Source of the DNA: Nemertoderma westbladi
Taxonomy: Eukaryota > Xenacoelomorpha > Nemertodermatida > Nemertodermatidae
Assembly (NCBI GenBank): GCA_032718475.1
Contig: JAUCBJ010003922.1
Location: forward strand, 1 to 49,150
Reading direction: 5' to 3'
Length of the DNA: 49,150 nt
Position numbers and translations under genes: made by a program. Every line of letters begins with the position of its first letter. Position 1 is the stretch's first letter. This document shows, piece by piece, positions 1 through 12,000 of this stretch. The notes below the pieces were generated by a model that did not search any database, was not told the origin of the DNA, and saw only the letters and a list, made by a program, of their open reading frames with translations.

Positions 1-1599
1 CAGTTCGACCCTTAAGACCAAGAAGTGACAAGGCTGCCCCATTTTTGCCCTGGGGCAAACCCTATGGAGTGCCCGCCCCACCCACCCCCAGATTGACCTT
101 CCATACATTAATTAAGCCTAAAACAAGTTTTGTACAATAAATAAACTGATTTAAAAAAAATATAGTTATAATTAATATACTTGGTCTCTTCTGGAAGCCA
201 ACACATTTACGTATGTTTGTTTGGTTTGAATTTGAGATGTTGCAGTTGCAATGGTGACTACACACTATTTCGATCGCTACAGTCATATCCCATGTAGGCC
301 TATGTTTATATGCCGCAATTTTCGAACGTGGGTTAACATCTGACAATAGGTGTGTCGGTTCAATGACTACACGAGTGTCGATCTCGGTCATTCACCCTAA
401 ACGAACGAGCAAGGCGATTTTTTTGTGCCAAATTGTATTAAGGACAGGATTATACTCCGAGATTTTTTCTAAGCTCGTTATCCTCCAACCCACCACGCAC
501 AAATCCGTCACCATGTTACACTAGCGCGGTAGGAAGCCTGGCAAATCTACGTTCTACTTTGTGTCCTGTAAATTTAATATCAACCAAGGCTATTACATTG
601 TATGGAATTACCGCATCATACAGAGTAATAGATTGAAAACCAACTAATGGTGAATGAAAACAACGTATAATTACTGCATAATTGCAATTCGCAACGGAAG
701 AGCTCTCTGTTAAAAATTATTAAGCAATTTGCACCTCGTAGTCGCTTCGTAGTCCTCGTTGTAGTCGCCGTGACTCAAACAATTCTGGCAGGTGAACCCA
801 TTTCCCATACCCCTATGCTTTGTTGCCTTTCATTTGGCTATCTATATTCCTTGTGACAGGAAATTCACTTCCCCTGCGGGGATACACGATTAGTCCCGTG
901 TACTGCGGGATTAGGCCATTACGTTCTATACGTTGGGGATGACAGCCACTTTATAAAATAGTTTGGGGACAAGGCAGTTTGCTTGTGCTTCCCTGTTGTG
1001 TGTACCGTGATATTTGTGATACCTACGTGTCTTGGTAACCATCAAGGGGGAATTACACGCGGGGAGATTGTTAATGGCGAACTTGAGTTGGAAATGTCAA
1101 TTTTATTTGCTACATTATTATGTTCAGTTTGTATTGTAGAATGAAACATTTTCTGTGGAGTGGCTCGCAGAAAAAAATAATATTAAGAAAGTATTATATC
1201 ACGTTTAATAAAGTAGCGCTTTATAGAAAACTCGAGTAGGTGTAGGCCTACTCGTGAAACGAATCGTAGCCACTAAAATATATAAATTCTGTTCTACTAG
1301 AATTGTTCTACTTTTCTACCTGACATTTCATCCACAATTGAAATATAATTTAAATTTATATAGAAATGGTAAAGGTAGATAGATTCCCCTTTCCCGTTCT
1401 ACTAAAATCTTTAAAATAGTTTAAGAAATTATTGAGAAGTATGTTTTTTTTAATGATTGAAATACAAATTAATACTAATCTGAAACGAGCTATCCAAACC
1501 AATGATCAAGCTGTGGAATCTAGACACGAAATTAGATCCTAAAAGCGAACATTGATTAAAAAAAGGCAGGGCTAAGGTAGATACAAGTACGCTAAAACA
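1..1599. other. AT-rich non-coding stretch, presumed EPAC intron
   Basis: I see no exon, RNA gene or clear repeat here. The first EPAC exon in the window opens with the two last bases of a Gly codon, so an upstream exon ending in phase 1 must exist. I could not find DEP-domain coding sequence in this stretch, so that exon probably lies before the window. A TATA-like string near 952 has no gene behind it. The short open frame on the minus strand near 62-391 has no recognisable composition. Confidence 0.5.
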
Positions 1600-3526
1600 T
1601 TGCATTTCAAGTCTTTGCACACCCATAACAATTATGACTAATAACTCTCTGCAGAGTGGTACAGTCCCAGATATTTGGAAAACAGCGCAGGTCTCCCCAT
1701 TACTAAAAAAAGTTAGTCTTGACTCGACTCTGAAGTTTAACTTCCGACCTGTTAGCGGTTTGCCCTTCGTTTCAAAAATTGCAGAAAGAGCGGTGGTGTC
1801 GCAATTTCTCCCCTATATAAACGAACATCATCCCTTGCCAACCAACGAATCTGGATATCGAAAATTTCATAGCACAGAAACAGCACTGATTAAAGTCCAA
1901 TCAGATATTCTTATAAACATGGATAAGAAAAAAGTGACATTTCTAGTACTTCTAGATCTCAGCTCCGCCTTCGACACCGTCGACCACGATCGCCTTCTGC
2001 GTGTGTTCGAATCTGACCTGGGAATTTGCGGCACATGTCTACGGTGGTTCTCATCCTTCCTCCGGGGGCGCCGCCAACACGTAACAACTCTCGGTTCCAA
2101 TTCCAGAGAACACGTATTGGAATACGGCTTCCCCCAGGGTGCATGCTTATCCTGTCACTATTTCAGTAATTTCGGGCGGGGTCTATTTACTATCATTGAG
2201 AACCACTTGCCAATCGCCTTACATGGATATGCTGATGACAAACAAACATACCATGCGTTTCAGCCATCAAGTGAATCCAACGAAACAGATGCATTACAAG
2301 CCCTCCAGAGATGTATTGCAGATATACGTAGGTGGTTTATTGTAAACAAACTTAAAATAAACGATGATAAAACCGAGTTCATAATACTGGGAACACCTCA
2401 ACAACTCTCTAAAGTATCTACACAATACCTAAACGTTGGTAACTTTAAAATACGCCCTGCAAAATTTGTAAAGAACCTCGGCACATGGTTCGATCCAAAT
2501 CTCACCATGGGAAAATTCATATCCAAAACTTGTAATGCCGCGTTCTTCCACATCCATAATATTCGCCGTATCATCAACTTTCTTGACCAAAAGTCCGCTA
2601 AAACAGTTATACATTCACTTATTTCAAGTCGGATTGACTACTGTAACGGCCTCCTCTATGGGGTGTCTAGCTACCAACTAGCAAAATTGCAACGTGTGCA
2701 AAACTCGGCCGCCCGCCTACTAACTAGGGTTCACAAGTATGACCACATTACGCCGAGTCTCAAAGAATTACATTGGCTACCAGTGCGTAAACGCATTGAG
2801 TTTAAATTGCTTCTCCTTGTCCACAAGTCCACCTTAGGTCACGCACCACAGTACATATCTGACATGCTTGTCCGGGTCAATCGCAATAACAACACTACAA
2901 GGAATTGCTCTACACTCACTTTCGTTGAGCCGCGATTCAACTGTCAAACCCTAGGGCGCCGGGCATTCCCAGTAGCCGCCCCACGACTCTGGAACAAACT
3001 CCCAAAAGATATCCGCTCGATTTCCGACACCACAATTTTTAAACAGCGACTCAAAACACATCTTTTTGAAATTGCATATAATTAAACTCCAAAACATGAA
3101 CTCTCTAATTATTTTATTCCAACTCTAGATATTCAATCAACTCTCCAAAAACTGTAAACTTCTTTTAATTTGTTCTTCATGCGTTTTTTAGTGTTTCTGT
3201 TCATTTTATTACCCCATCGCTCGTTTTTATTGTTTCAGTACGTCCGTCAACTACACTTTTTAACTATGCTAATTAATTTTTTTATTACATATTTTTTACT
3301 GTACGTTTCATTTACGGCGAGTATATTTATCAATTTGTACTGTATGTTCCACTTTTTAACGATTGTAATAACTTTTAGTCATTTCGAACTGCACGTTTTA
3401 TCGTTAGTGACGACTATAATTTTTTAATTTCTGTACTACTTGCACTGCTAGTTTTAATGTTATATTGCTTGTGACGTAAGCGCCTTAGCATACTTCTATT
3501 GTTGTAAATTCGGCGCTATACAAATG

Positions 3527-3559
<33 letters not shown>

Positions 3560-3560
3560 C
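1600..3560 (+). mobile_element. CR1-like LINE, 5'-truncated 3' portion
   Basis: The element holds the reverse transcriptase C-terminal half (1634-3085), an AT-rich 3' UTR (3086-3527) and a terminal (ATT)n run (3528-3559). The UTR ends in GCGCTATACAAATG just before the (ATT)n tract, a typical 3' end for invertebrate CR1/L2-like LINEs. The 5' boundary is soft: the frame stays open a little upstream of 1634 but the endonuclease and RT N-terminus are absent, as expected of 5' truncation during target-primed reverse transcription. It lies in the intron before the first visible EPAC exon. No target-site duplication could be assigned. Confidence 0.85.
1634..3085 (+). CDS. CR1-like LINE reverse transcriptase, C-terminal fragment (483 codons)
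   Basis: This is the reverse transcriptase that would copy LINE RNA at a nicked target. Visible motifs are LLDLSSAFDTVDH (residues about 106-118, RT motif A with the catalytic Asp), FPQGACLS (about 166-173, motif B), GYADD (about 198-202, catalytic motif C) and LKINDDKTEF. The tail LQRVQNSAARLLTR with KELHWLPVRKRIEFK is the usual CR1/L2 C-terminal region. The frame is open throughout, but the start Met is only the first ATG after the 5' truncation, not a true start. The segment after motif B (CHYFSNF) departs from the usual PxLF pattern, suggesting mild decay. It is probably inactive because the endonuclease is missing. Confidence 0.85.
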   Translation: MTNNSLQSGTVPDIWKTAQVSPLLKKVSLDSTLKFNFRPVSGLPFVSKIAERAVVSQFLPYINEHHPLPTNESGYRKFHSTETALIKVQSDILINMDKKKVTFLVLLDLSSAFDTVDHDRLLRVFESDLGICGTCLRWFSSFLRGRRQHVTTLGSNSREHVLEYGFPQGACLSCHYFSNFGRGLFTIIENHLPIALHGYADDKQTYHAFQPSSESNETDALQALQRCIADIRRWFIVNKLKINDDKTEFIILGTPQQLSKVSTQYLNVGNFKIRPAKFVKNLGTWFDPNLTMGKFISKTCNAAFFHIHNIRRIINFLDQKSAKTVIHSLISSRIDYCNGLLYGVSSYQLAKLQRVQNSAARLLTRVHKYDHITPSLKELHWLPVRKRIEFKLLLLVHKSTLGHAPQYISDMLVRVNRNNNTTRNCSTLTFVEPRFNCQTLGRRAFPVAAPRLWNKLPKDIRSISDTTIFKQRLKTHLFEIAYN

Positions 3561-3756
3561 CTAGTTGTGAACTAAGTTTCTATACGCGAACTTACCTGTT
3601 GGCTATGTCGCGTAAGTTTTCGGATAAAATAGACGCTGCGGCTGCAAATCTGATACATTATACTGTATCTATATTACTTTTTACAAGCTATTTATTATTT
3701 ATAACATGCCGTAGGGTACCAATGTTTTGCGTTAAATGTATAACATTACACCAAAA

Positions 3757-5868
3757 CACGTTCTCACACACGGATAAACTATTTTATGTGTTTTCACACA
3801 CGTATAAACTATTTTAGGTGTTCTCAAACACGTATACACTAATTTAGGTATTCTTACGCATTTATGCACTATTTTAGGTGTTCTTACACACGTATACACC
3901 ATTTTAGTTGTTCTTACACACGTATACCATATTTGGTGTGTTTTCACACGTGTATAAACTATTTTAGGTGTCTTACATATGTATACACTATTTTAAGTGT
4001 TCTTACACATGTATACACAATTTTAGTTGTTCTTACACACGTATACCATATTTGGTGTGTTCTCACACACGTATACACTTTTTTAGTTGTTCTTACACAC
4101 GTTAACCATATTCGGTGTGTTCTCACACACGTTTACACTATTTTAGCTGTACTCACTCACGTATACCATATTTGGCGTGTTCTCACACACGTGTACACTA
4201 TTTTAGGTGTTCTTACACACGTATACCTTATTTGGTGTGTTCTCACACACGTTTACACTATTTTAGCTGTACTCTCTCACGTATACCATATTTGGTGTGT
4301 TCTCACACACGTTTACACTATTTTAGCTGTTCTCACACACGTATACACTATTTTAGATGACTTACACATGTATACACAATTTTAGGTGTTCTTACACACG
4401 TATATACCATTTTAGTTGTTCTTACACACGTATACCATATTTGATGTGTTCTCACACACGTGTACACTATTTTAGGTGTTCTTACACACGTATACCATAT
4501 TTGGTGTGTTCTCACACACGTTTACACTATTTTAGCTGTTCTCACACACTTATACACTATTTCAGATGTCTTACACACGTATACACTATTTTTGGTGTTC
4601 GTACACACGTATATACCATTATAGTTATTCTTACACACATATACCATATTTTAGGAGTTCTCACACACGTTTACACTATTTTAGCTGTACTCACACACGT
4701 ATACCATATTTGGTGTGTTCTCACACACGTTTACATTATTTTAGCTGTTCTCACACACGTATACACTATTTTAGATGTCTTACACATGTATACACTATTT
4801 TAGGTGTTCGTACACACGTATATACCATTATAGTTATTCTTACACACATATACCATATCTTAGGAGTTCTCACACACGTTTACACTATTTTAGCTGTCCT
4901 CACACACTTATACACTATTTTAGATGTCTTCACATGTATAATATTTTATGTGTTCTCACCAACGTATACACCATTTTATGTGTTCTCACACACGCATAAG
5001 CTATTTTAGGTGTTCTCAAACACTTATACACTATTTTAGGTATTCTTACGCATTTGTGCACTATTTTAGATGTTCTTACACATGTTTACACCATTTTAGT
5101 TGTTCTTAAACACGTATACCATATTTGATGTGTTCTCACACACGTGTACACTATTTTAGGTGTTCTTACACACGTATACACTATTTTAGGTGTTCTTACA
5201 CACGTATACACAATTTTAGGTGTTCTTACACACGTATACCATATTTTATGTGTTCTCACACACGATACACTATTATAGGTTTACTTACACACGTATACAC
5301 TATTTTAGGTGTTCTTACACACGTATGCCATATGTGGTGTGTTCTCACACACGTATATACTATTTTAGGTGTTCTCACATACGTATATACTATTTTAGGT
5401 GTTCTCACACACGTATACCATATTTTTGGTGTTCTTACACACGTATACCATATTTTATGTGTTCTCACACACGTATACACTATTTTAGGTTTTCTTACAC
5501 ACGTATACACTAGTTTAGGTGTTCTTACACACGTATACCATATGTGGTGTGTTCTCACACACGTATATACTATTTTAGGTGTTCTCACACACGTATACGC
5601 AATGTTAGGTGTTCTTACACACGTATACCATATTTTATGTGTTCTCACACACGTATACACTATTTTAGGTTTTCTTACACACGTATACACTATTTTAGGT
5701 GTTCTCACACACGTATACCATATGTGGTGTGTTCTCACACACGTATATAATATTTTAGGTGTTTTCACACACGTATATACTATTTTAGGTGTTCTCACAC
5801 ACGTATACCATATTTTAGGTGTTCTCACACACGTATACCATATTTCAGGTGTCCTCACACACGTTTCC
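3757..5868 (+). repeat. Array 1: about 70 x 30-bp minisatellite anchored on an EPAC splice acceptor
   Basis: The 30-bp unit runs GTGTTCTTACACACGTATAC followed by ACTATTTTAG. A sister type ends ACCATATTTGGT, and the two partly alternate. The last unit is the real intron-exon junction: CATATTTCAG|GTGTCCTCACACACGT, where the bar at 5848/5849 is the EPAC exon start. About 20 nt of coding exon and the acceptor are therefore part of the repeat. Most ACTATTTTAG units carry an acceptor-like TTTTAG followed by GT. The 3' part of the array (5125-5848) reads open in the exon's own frame because 30 is a multiple of three. Between 3757 and 5125 small indels shift the frame several times. Long open frames inside the array, on both strands, follow from the period and should not be read as genes. 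Confidence 0.95.
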
Positions 5869-6006
5869 AAAGAGTTTGAATTTCGGGACGATTATCTGTT
5901 TTACCGCTTCCGGGAGGATGACCAAGGTTTGGGAAGTATACCGGGGGGTTTGGAAAGAAAAGATGCAGAAGATTCACTAGAGGATACGTTGCAGATACTC
6001 AGTCAG
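5849..6006 (+). CDS. RAPGEF4: EPAC exon: end of DEP domain and linker
   Basis: The exon starts after TATTTCAG and ends before GTAAGG. It enters with the last two bases of a Gly codon and leaves in phase 0. The encoded [12 protein letters not shown] then DDYLFYRF matches the C-terminal DEP segment of EPAC, the domain that targets it to membranes. An acidic linker ending TLQILSQ follows. Both edges are fused to tandem arrays: the first 20 nt belong to the 30-bp array and the last 12 nt (ATACTCAGTCAG) are the first part of the 49-bp array. The acceptors at 5872 and 5874 were considered, but the upstream one preserves the LTHV match and the phase. Confidence 0.9.
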
Positions 6007-9000
6007 GTAAGGGATAGATTAAAGATACTGTACTTAATTATAGATACTCAGTCAGGTAAGGGATACATTAAAGATAATGTACTTAATTATAGATACTCAG
6101 TCAGGTAAGGGATACATTAAAGATACTGTACTTAATTATAGATACTCAGTCAGGTAAGGGATACATTAAAGATACTGTACTTAATTATAGATACTCAGTC
6201 AGGTAAGGGATACATTAAAGATACTGTACTTTATTATAGATACTCAGTCAGGTAAGGGATACATTAAAGATAATGTACTTAATTATAGATACTCAGTCAG
6301 GTAAGGGATACATTAAAGATAATGTACTTAATTATAGATACTCAGTCAGGTAAGGGATACATTATAGATACTGTACTTAATTATAGATACTCAGTCAGGT
6401 AAGGGATACATTAAAGATACTGTACTTAATTATAGATACTCAGTCAGGTAAGGGATACATTAAAGATACTGTACTTAATTATAGATACTCAGTCAGGTAA
6501 GAGATACATTAAAGATAATGTACTTAATTATAGATACTCAGTCAGGTAAGGGATACATTAAAGATACTGTACTTAATTATAGATAATCAGTCAGGTAAGG
6601 GATACATTAAAGATACTGTACTTAATTATAGATACTCAGTCAGGTAAGAGATACATTAAAGATAATGTACTTAATTATAGATACTCAGTCAGGTAAGGGA
6701 TACATTAAAGATACTGTACTTAATTATAGATAATCAGTCAGGTAAGGGATACATTAAAGATACTGTACTTAATTATAGATACTCAGTCAGGTAAGAGATA
6801 CATTAAAGATAATGTACTTAATTATAGATACTCAGTCAGGTAAGGGATACATTAAAGATACTGTACTTAATTATAGATACTCAGTCAGGTAAGGGATACA
6901 TTAAAGATACTGTACTTAATTATAGATACTCAGTCAGGTAAGGGATACATTAAAGATACTGTACTTAATTATAGATACTCAGTCAGGTAAGGGATACATT
7001 AAAGATACTGTACTTAATTATAGATACTCAGTCAGGTAAGGGATACATTAAAGATACTGTACTTTATTATAGATACTCAGTCAGGTAAGAGATAGATTAA
7101 AGATACTGTACTAAATTATAGATACTCAGTCAGGTAAGAGATAGATTAAAGATACTGTACTTAATTATATATACTCAGTCAGGTAAGAGATAGATTAAAG
7201 ATACTGTACTTAATTATAGATACTCAGTCAGGTAAGAGATACATTAAAGATACTGTACTTAATTATAGATACTCAGTCAGGTAAGGGATACATTAAAGAT
7301 AATGTACTTAATTATAGATACTCAGTCAGGTAAGAGATACATTAAAGATACTGTACTTAATTATAGATACTCAGTCAGGTAAGAGATACATTAAAGATAC
7401 TGTACTTAATTATAGATACTCAGTCAGGTAAGAGATACATTAAAGATACTGTACTTAATTATAGATACTCAGTCAGGTAAGAGATACATTAAAGATACTG
7501 TACTTAATTATAGATACTCAGTCAGGTAAGAGATACATTAAAGATACTGTACTTAATTATAGATACTCAGTCAGGTAAGAGATACATTAAAGATACTGTA
7601 CTTAATTATAGATACTCAGTCAGGTAAGAGATACATTAAAGATACTGTACTTAATTATAGATACTCAGTCAGGTAAGAGATACATTAAAGATACTGTACT
7701 TAATTATAGATACTCAGTCAGGTAAGAGATACATTAAAGATACTGGACTTAATTATAGATACTCAGTCAGGTAAGAGATACATTAAAGATAGTGTACTTA
7801 ATTATAGATACTCAGTCAGGTAAGGGATACATTAAAGATACTGTACTTAATTATAGATACTCAGTCAGGTAAGAGATAGATTAAAGATACTGTACTTAAT
7901 TATAGATACTCAGTCAGGTAAGAGATAGATTAAAGATACTGTACTTAATTATAGATACTCAGTCAGGTAAGAGATACATTAAAGATACTGTACTTAATTA
8001 TAGATACTCAGTCAGGTAAGAGATACATTAAAGATACTGTACTTAATTATAGATACTCAGTCAGGTAAGAGATACATTAAAGATACTGGTACTTAATTAT
8101 AGATACTCAGTCAGGTAAGAGATACATTAAAGATACTGTACTTAATTATAGATACTCAGTCAGGTAAGAGATAGATTAAAGATACTGGTACTTAATTATA
8201 GATACTCAGTCAGGTAAGGGATACATTAAAGATAATGTACTTAATTATAGATACTCAGTCAGGTAAGGGATACATTAAAGATACTGTACTTAATTATAGA
8301 TACTCAGTCAGGTAAGGGATACATTAAAGATAATGTACTTAATTATAGATACTCAGTCAGGTAAGGGATACATTAAAGATACTGTACTTAATTATAGATA
8401 CTCAGTCAGGTAAGGGATACATTAAAGATACTGTACTTAATTATAGATACTCAGTCAGGTAAGGGATACATTAAAGATAGCCTACTGTACTTAATTATAG
8501 ATACTCAGTCAGGTAAGGGATACATTAAAGATAATGTACTTAATTATAGATACTCAGTCAGGTAAGGGATACATTAAAGATACTGTACTTTATTATAGAT
8601 ACTCAGTCAGGTAAGGGATACATTAAAGATACTGTACTTAATTATAGATACTCGCAGTCAGGTAAGAGATAGATTAAAGATACTGTACTTAATTATAGAT
8701 ACTCAGTCAGGTAAGAGATAGATTAAAGATACTGTACTTAATTATAGATACTCAGTCAGGTAAGGGATACATTATAGATACTGTACTTAATTATAGATAC
8801 TCAGTCAGGTAAGGGATACATTAAAGATAATGTACTTAATTATAGATACTCAGTCAGGTAAGGGATACATTAAAGATACTGTACTTAATTATAGATACTC
8901 AGTCAGGTAAGGGATACATTAAAGATACTGTACTTAATTATAGATACTCAGTCAGGTAAGGGATACATTAAAGATACTGTACTTAATTATAGATACTCAG

Positions 9001-12000
9001 TCAGGTAAGGGATACATTAAAGATACTGTACTTAATTATAGATACTCAGTCAGGTAAGGGATACATTAAAGATACTGTACTTAATTATAGATACTCAGTC
9101 AGGTAAGGGATACATTAAAGATACTGTACTTAATTATAGATACTCAGTCAGGTAAGGGATACATTAAAGATACTGTACTTAATTATAGATACTCAGTCAG
9201 GTAAGGGATACATTAAAGATACTGTACTTAATTATAGATACTCAGTCAGGTAAGGGATACATTAAAGATACTGTACTTAATTATAGATACTCAGTCAGGT
9301 AAGGGATACATTAAAGATACTGTACTTAATTATAGATACTCAGTCAGGTAAGGGATACATTAAAGATACTGTACTTAATTATAGATACTCAGTCAGGTAA
9401 GGGATACATTAAAGATACTGTACTTAATTATAGATACTCAGTCAGGTAAGGGATACATTAAAGATACTGTACTTAATTATAGATACTCAGTCAGGTAAGG
9501 GATACATTAAAGATACTGTACTTAATTATAGATACTCAGTCAGGTAAGGGATACATTAAAGATACTGTACTTAATTATAGATACTCAGTCAGGTAAGGGA
9601 TACATTAAAGATACTGTACTTAATTATAGATACTCAGTCAGGTAAGGGATACATTAAAGATACTGTACTTAATTATAGATACTCAGTCAGGTAAGGGATA
9701 CATTAAAGATACTGTACTTAATTATAGATACTCAGTCAGGTAAGGGATACATTAAAGATACTGTACTTAATTATAGATACTCAGTCAGGTAAGGGATACA
9801 TTAAAGATACTGTACTTAATTATAGATACTCAGTCAGGTAAGGGATACATTAAAGATACTGTACTTAATTATAGATACTCAGTCAGGTAAGGGATACATT
9901 AAAGATACTGTACTTAATTATAGATACTCAGTCAGGTAAGGGATACATTAAAGATACTGTACTTAATTATAGATACTCAGTCAGGTAAGGGATACATTAA
10001 AGATACTGTACTTAATTATAGATACTCAGTCAGGTAAGGGATACATTAAAGATACTGTACTTAATTATAGATACTCAGTCAGGTAAGGGATACATTAAAG
10101 ATACTGTACTTAATTATAGATACTCAGTCAGGTAAGGGATACATTAAAGATACTGTACTTAATTATAGATACTCAGTCAGGTAAGGGATACATTAAAGAT
10201 ACTGTACTTAATTATAGATACTCAGTCAGGTAAGGGATACATTAAAGATACTGTACTTAATTATAGATACTCAGTCAGGTAAGGGATACATTAAAGATAC
10301 TGTACTTAATTATAGATACTCAGTCAGGTAAGGGATACATTAAAGATACTGTACTTAATTATAGATACTCAGTCAGGTAAGGGATACATTAAAGATACTG
10401 TACTTAATTATAGATACTCAGTCAGGTAAGGGATACATTAAAGATACTGTACTTAATTATAGATACTCAGTCAGGTAAGGGATACATTAAAGATACTGTA
10501 CTTAATTATAGATACTCAGTCAGGTAAGGGATACATTAAAGATACTGTACTTAATTATAGATACTCAGTCAGGTAAGGGATACATTAAAGATACTGTACT
10601 TAATTATAGATACTCAGTCAGGTAAGGGATACATTAAAGATACTGTACTTAATTATAGATACTCAGTCAGGTAAGGGATACATTAAAGATACTGTACTTA
10701 ATTATAGATACTCAGTCAGGTAAGGGATACATTAAAGATACTGTACTTAATTATAGATACTCAGTCAGGTAAGGGATACATTAAAGATACTGTACTTAAT
10801 TATAGATACTCAGTCAGGTAAGGGATACATTAAAGATACTGTACTTAATTATAGATACTCAGTCAGGTAAGGGATACATTAAAGATACTGTACTTAATTA
10901 TAGATACTCAGTCAGGTAAGGGATACATTAAAGATACTGTACTTAATTATAGATACTCAGTCAGGTAAGGGATACATTAAAGATACTGTACTTAATTATA
11001 GATACTCAGTCAGGTAAGGGATACATTAAAGATACTGTACTTAATTATAGATACTCAGTCAGGTAAGGGATACATTAAAGATACTGTACTTAATTATAGA
11101 TACTCAGTCAGGTAAGGGATACATTAAAGATACTGTACTTAATTATAGATACTCAGTCAGGTAAGGGATACATTAAAGATACTGTACTTAATTATAGATA
11201 CTCAGTCAGGTAAGGGATACATTAAAGATACTGTACTTAATTATAGATACTCAGTCAGGTAAGGGATACATTAAAGATACTGTACTTAATTATAGATACT
11301 CAGTCAGGTAAGGGATACATTAAAGATACTGTACTTAATTATAGATACTCAGTCAGGTAAGGGATACATTAAAGATACTGTACTTAATTATAGATACTCA
11401 GTCAGGTAAGGGATACATTAAAGATACTGTACTTAATTATAGATACTCAGTCAGGTAAGGGATACATTAAAGATACTGTACTTAATTATAGATACTCAGT
11501 CAGGTAAGGGATACATTAAAGATACTGTACTTAATTATAGATACTCAGTCAGGTAAGGGATACATTAAAGATACTGTACTTAATTATAGATACTCAGTCA
11601 GGTAAGGGATACATTAAAGATACTGTACTTAATTATAGATACTCAGTCAGGTAAGGGATACATTAAAGATACTGTACTTAATTATAGATACTCAGTCAGG
11701 TAAGGGATACATTAAAGATACTGTACTTAATTATAGATACTCAGTCAGGTAAGGGATACATTAAAGATACTGTACTTAATTATAGATACTCAGTCAGGTA
11801 AGGGATACATTAAAGATACTGTACTTAATTATAGATACTCAGTCAGGTAAGGGATACATTAAAGATAGCCTCTGTACTTAATTATAGATACTCAGTCAGG
11901 TAAGGGATACATTAAAGATACTGTACTTAATTATAGATACTCAGTCAGGTAAGGGATACATTAAAGATACTGTACTTAATTATAGATACTCAGTCAGGTA

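Noticed and set aside
952-959. TATA box of an upstream gene
   Set aside because: No coding sequence follows that would fit a gene start, and the region is AT-rich.
3864-5870. Histidine/tyrosine-rich repeat protein genes in array 1
   Set aside because: Frames appear on both strands and in several registers of the 30-bp repeat. Only the continuity with the EPAC exon is of interest, and it is reported as such.
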